Source of the DNA: Phyllobacteriaceae bacterium
GTDB taxonomy: Bacteria > Pseudomonadota > Alphaproteobacteria > Rhizobiales > Ancalomicrobiaceae
Assembly: GCA_012517025.1 (NCBI GenBank)
Contig: JAAYVT010000483.1
Coordinates: 1-9,704, forward strand
Length of the DNA: 9,704 nt
Direction: 5' to 3'
Of this stretch, positions 7,594 through 9,704 are shown in pieces (the first letter of the stretch is position 1; every line of letters starts with the position of its first letter). Under the pieces are notes generated by a model that saw only the letters and a list, made by a program, of their open reading frames with translations, searched no databases and was not told the DNA's origin. The translations under genes were made by a program, and so were the position numbers.

Positions 7594-7619
7594 TGACGAA
7601 TATTGAAAATCGTCAGTAA
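7590..7619. promoter_or_regulatory. Candidate TetR operator, 30-bp imperfect palindrome
   Basis: TGAGTGACGA (7590-7599) and the reverse complement of 7610-7619 (TTACTGACGA) agree at 8 of 10 positions around a 10-bp A+T-rich spacer. The inner TGACGA/TCGTCA arms are perfect. A third related half-site, TTACTGATTG, lies at 7576-7585. Its TTACTGA is an exact inverted match to TCAGTAA at 7613-7619. The palindrome overlaps the proposed -10 and start point, as expected for an autorepressor, but binding is inference. Confidence 0.5.
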
Positions 7620-7692
7620 GGCGATCTGAAATTCGAAGGCGTCGCCGCCGCGTGAAATCCGAACGCGTCGCGATCGCGACCGGAGAGACGAC

Positions 7693-8307
7693 GTGACCCC
7701 TCCGCACCTCACGCCTCCACCGCCCCACGACGCGGCCGACACTCGGGCGCGCATCCTCGGCGTCGCCGAGCGGCTGTTCCGCCACTACGGCTACGACAAG
7801 ACGACGGTCGCCGATCTGGCGCGCGAACTCGGCATGTCCTCGGCCAACGTCTATCGCTTCTTCGGCTCGAAGCTCGAGATCGTCGAGGCGATCGCGGTGA
7901 AGATGTTCGAGGAACGTCACCGCGTCAATCGGGCGATCCTGGAGGGCGAGGGCAGCCCGAGCGAGCGTCTGATGCGCTTCTTCGTCGAGAACCATCGTCT
8001 GTCGGTGGAGACCTGGACGGAGGAACGCAAGGTCCACGACATCGTCGAGGTCGCGATGACCGAAAACTGGTCGGCGATCGAGGGCTATCTGACCGCCTTC
8101 ACCGACGTCGTCGAGGAGCTGATCCGCCAGGGCAACGCCTGCGGCGAATTCGCCGTCGACGACGCCCGCCGGGCCGCGGTCTGCGCGTTCCAGGCCTTCG
8201 CCTCGCTGATCCATCCGACCTTGATCGTCCATTGTTCCGACGACAAGGAGAAGGCGGAAGCCGAAGAACTCGCCGCCTTCATCATCCGTTCCCTGCGCTG
8301 CCGGTGA
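7693..8307 (+). CDS. TetR/AcrR-family transcriptional repressor
   Basis: The 204-aa product has the length and layout of TetR regulators. After a Pro/His-rich lead (1-15), helix 1 starts at about TRARILGVAERLFRHYGYDK (17-36). The helix-turn-helix is TTVADLARELGMSSANVYRFF (37-57), ending in FGSKLEIVEAI. The remainder (about 70-204) is an all-helical ligand and dimerisation domain with LMRFFVENH and a final LAAFIIRSLR helix; I cannot name the ligand. The start is GTG at 7693, with GGAG 7 nt upstream. The next in-frame ATG would cut into the recognition helix. It lies 50 bp before the membrane-fusion gene on the same strand, so it probably heads the operon and represses both itself and the pump. 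Being co-directional rather than divergent differs from the acrR/acrAB layout. Confidence 0.95.
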   Translation: MTPPHLTPPPPHDAADTRARILGVAERLFRHYGYDKTTVADLARELGMSSANVYRFFGSKLEIVEAIAVKMFEERHRVNRAILEGEGSPSERLMRFFVENHRLSVETWTEERKVHDIVEVAMTENWSAIEGYLTAFTDVVEELIRQGNACGEFAVDDARRAAVCAFQAFASLIHPTLIVHCSDDKEKAEAEELAAFIIRSLRCR

Positions 8308-8357
8308 GGTGGCTCCCGGTCGTCCCCGACCACCGAATCCCGAGAGGACGTCGTTCC

Positions 8358-9461
8358 ATGGCCCTCGCTCCGCGCATTCTCGCCGTCCTCGCCGTCGCGC
8401 TCCTGGCGCTCTCCGCCTGCAAGGAGGAGAAGAAGGCCGACGTCGGCGAGCCGATCCGGCCGGTCCGCACCCTGGTGGTGTCGAACGGATCGGAGACCCG
8501 GACGCTGCGCTATTCCGGCGCGGTCCACGCCCGCATCGAGACCGCGCTCGGGTTCCGCGTCCCCGGCAAGCTCGTCGAGCGTCTGGTCGACGTCGGCCGC
8601 AAGGTCGAGGCCGGCGCCGTGCTCGCCCGGCTCGATCCGACCGATCTCAAGCTCTCCCTGCAGACGGCGGAGGCCAACGTCGCCGCCGCCCGGGCCCGGG
8701 TGAAGGTGACCGAGGACGCCCGCGCCCGCGCCCGCGCCCTCAACACCAAGGGCTTCATGGCCGATTCCAATCTCGACCAGGCCGATCTCGCCTTCGATCA
8801 GGCCAAGGCGGCGCTCGAGGCCGCCGTCTACGCTCGGGATCAGGCCGCCAACCAGATCGACTACGCCGATCTGAAGGCCGACGCCGACGGCATCGTCACC
8901 GAGATCCGCGCCGACGTCGGTCAGGTGGTGGCGGCCGGAACCCCGGTGGTCACCCTCGCCCGCGACGACGAGAAGGAGGTGGCGATCGCCGTTCCCGAAC
9001 AGGACGTCGTCCATTTCCGGTTGGAGCAGCCGGTGTCGGTGCGCTTCTGGGCCGATCGCGATCTGGTCCTCGCCGGCCGCGTCCGCGAGATCGCCGGCTC
9101 CGCCGATCCGGCCTCGCGCACCTACGCCATCCGCGTCGGTCTGTCCGCCGACGACCGGGTCCGCCTCGGCATGACCGCCACCGTCGAGGCCGCCGTTCCG
9201 GTCTCGGAGGGCACCATCGTGGTGCCGGTCGCCGCGCTGGCGGGGGCGCCCGATCATCCCCGCGTCTGGGTGGTCGACCGCGCCGCCGCCACCGTCCAGC
9301 CGCGCGACGTCACCCTCGGCGCGGTGGCGCCCGACGGCGTGCGCGTGCTCTCCGGGCTCGCGGCGGGCGACGTCGTCGTCACCGCCGGCACTCAGTTCCT
9401 GACCCCCGGCCGCAAGGTCCGTCTCGACGCCGCCCCGGCCGATCGCACCGCCGCCGACTGA
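8358..9461 (+). CDS. RND efflux periplasmic adaptor (membrane fusion protein), lipoprotein
   Basis: The 367-aa product starts with a lipoprotein signal: a hydrophobic stretch then lipobox LSAC, with the lipidated Cys at 21. It is probably anchored to the periplasmic face of the inner membrane. The domain order is that of HlyD/AcrA-type adaptors. The first lipoyl half (about 62-94, ALGFRVPGKLVERLVDVG) is followed by an alpha-helical hairpin (about 95-168) that would meet the outer-membrane channel. Then come the second lipoyl half (about 169-200, ADADGIVTEIRADVGQVV), a beta-barrel (about 206-280) and the membrane-proximal domain (about 285-350). The ATG at 8358 is chosen because it begins the signal; the open frame extends back to 8232 inside the tetR gene. 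GAGAGGA lies about 9 nt upstream. The gene is 50 bp after tetR and 38 bp before the permease, consistent with one transcript. No outer-membrane channel gene is in the window. Confidence 0.95.
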   Translation: MALAPRILAVLAVALLALSACKEEKKADVGEPIRPVRTLVVSNGSETRTLRYSGAVHARIETALGFRVPGKLVERLVDVGRKVEAGAVLARLDPTDLKLSLQTAEANVAAARARVKVTEDARARARALNTKGFMADSNLDQADLAFDQAKAALEAAVYARDQAANQIDYADLKADADGIVTEIRADVGQVVAAGTPVVTLARDDEKEVAIAVPEQDVVHFRLEQPVSVRFWADRDLVLAGRVREIAGSADPASRTYAIRVGLSADDRVRLGMTATVEAAVPVSEGTIVVPVAALAGAPDHPRVWVVDRAAATVQPRDVTLGAVAPDGVRVLSGLAAGDVVVTAGTQFLTPGRKVRLDAAPADRTAAD

Positions 9462-9499
9462 TCGCCGCCCCGCCGCCCGCCTTCCGGCAGGAGAAGCCG

Positions 9500-9704
9500 A
9501 TGTTTCGTTCCTCGACGCCCGGCAAGGGCTTCAACCTGTCGCGTTGGGCCATCCGCCACGCCCATCTGACGCGGTTCTTCTTCGCCCTGGTGGTGATCGC
9601 CGGCGTCTTCTCGGTGCTCAATCTGGGCCAGAAGGAAGACCCCGACTTCACCTTCCGCGTCATGGTGGTGCAGGCCTATTGGCCGGGCTCCTCGCTCGAG
9701 GAGA
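9500..9704 (+). CDS. RND efflux permease, 5' part
   Basis: Only the first 68 codons are present; the window ends inside the gene. After FNLSRWAIRHAHLTRF, a first transmembrane segment at about 26-43 (FFALVVIAGVFSVLNLG) leads into the periplasmic start QKEDPDFTFRVMVVQAYWPG. This is the conserved entry into the porter domain of RND pumps and most resembles the HAE-1-like (hydrophobe/amphiphile) group. AGGAG at 9489-9493 stands 6 nt before the ATG, a strong site. Full members are around 1000-1050 aa with 12 transmembrane helices, driven by proton influx. It should pair with the adaptor just upstream. Substrate range cannot be judged from this fragment. Confidence 0.93.
   Translation, partial: MFRSSTPGKGFNLSRWAIRHAHLTRFFFALVVIAGVFSVLNLGQKEDPDFTFRVMVVQAYWPGSSLEE

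Noticed and set aside
8308..8357. Small hairpin between tetR and the adaptor gene (GGTCG 8318-8322 with CGACC 8327-8331)
   Set aside because: The stem has only 5 bp with no T-run after it, so it is not a credible terminator. It was left out of the operon interpretation.
8685..8740. CCCGGGCCCGGG palindrome and GCCCGC tandem 6-mers inside the adaptor gene
   Set aside because: Fully explained by codons for Ala-Arg repeats in the helical hairpin.

Overview
The window looks like the chromosome of a high-G+C alphaproteobacterium, most likely from the Hyphomicrobiales (Rhizobiales). The evidence is a strong G/C bias at third codon positions, a histidine kinase whose DHp region resembles the PleC/DivJ/PdhS cell-cycle kinases, and the order glnE – PAS histidine kinase – pepN. 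I cannot name a genus. The gene content is mostly housekeeping plus one efflux cluster, and I see no phage, transposon, CRISPR array, tRNA or rRNA.

Left part (1-2195, + strand): the 3' part of glnE, which controls glutamine synthetase by adenylylation, then a 133-bp gap, then a small exported protein with four canonical EF-hands between Met/Gly-rich and Trp/Gly/Pro-rich low-complexity segments. A very strong, symmetrical hairpin at 2156-2195 lies in the 88-bp convergent gap and probably terminates transcription from both sides.

Middle (2212-7415, - strand): pepN (M1 aminopeptidase N), then 197 bp with a hairpin near the pepN stop, then a two-transmembrane, two-PAS sensor histidine kinase that ends against the EF-hand gene. 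No response regulator is adjacent, so the kinase is an orphan here. The PleC-type DHp suggests that DivK/PleD-like receivers encoded elsewhere are its partners.

Right part (7416-9704, + strand): a 277-bp divergent region holds an A+T-rich island with a plausible sigma70-type promoter and TetR-operator-like inverted repeats. It is followed by a probable operon of a TetR/AcrR repressor, a lipoprotein membrane-fusion protein and the start of an RND permease cut off by the window end. The natural reading is a self-regulated multidrug-type efflux system.

I found no convincing new multi-gene system. The items most worth a second look are the Met-rich EF-hand protein, the possible PleC assignment of the kinase, and the composite operator upstream of the tetR gene. 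Several very long open frames antisense to, or out of phase with, pepN and the kinase are by-products of G+C-rich codon use.
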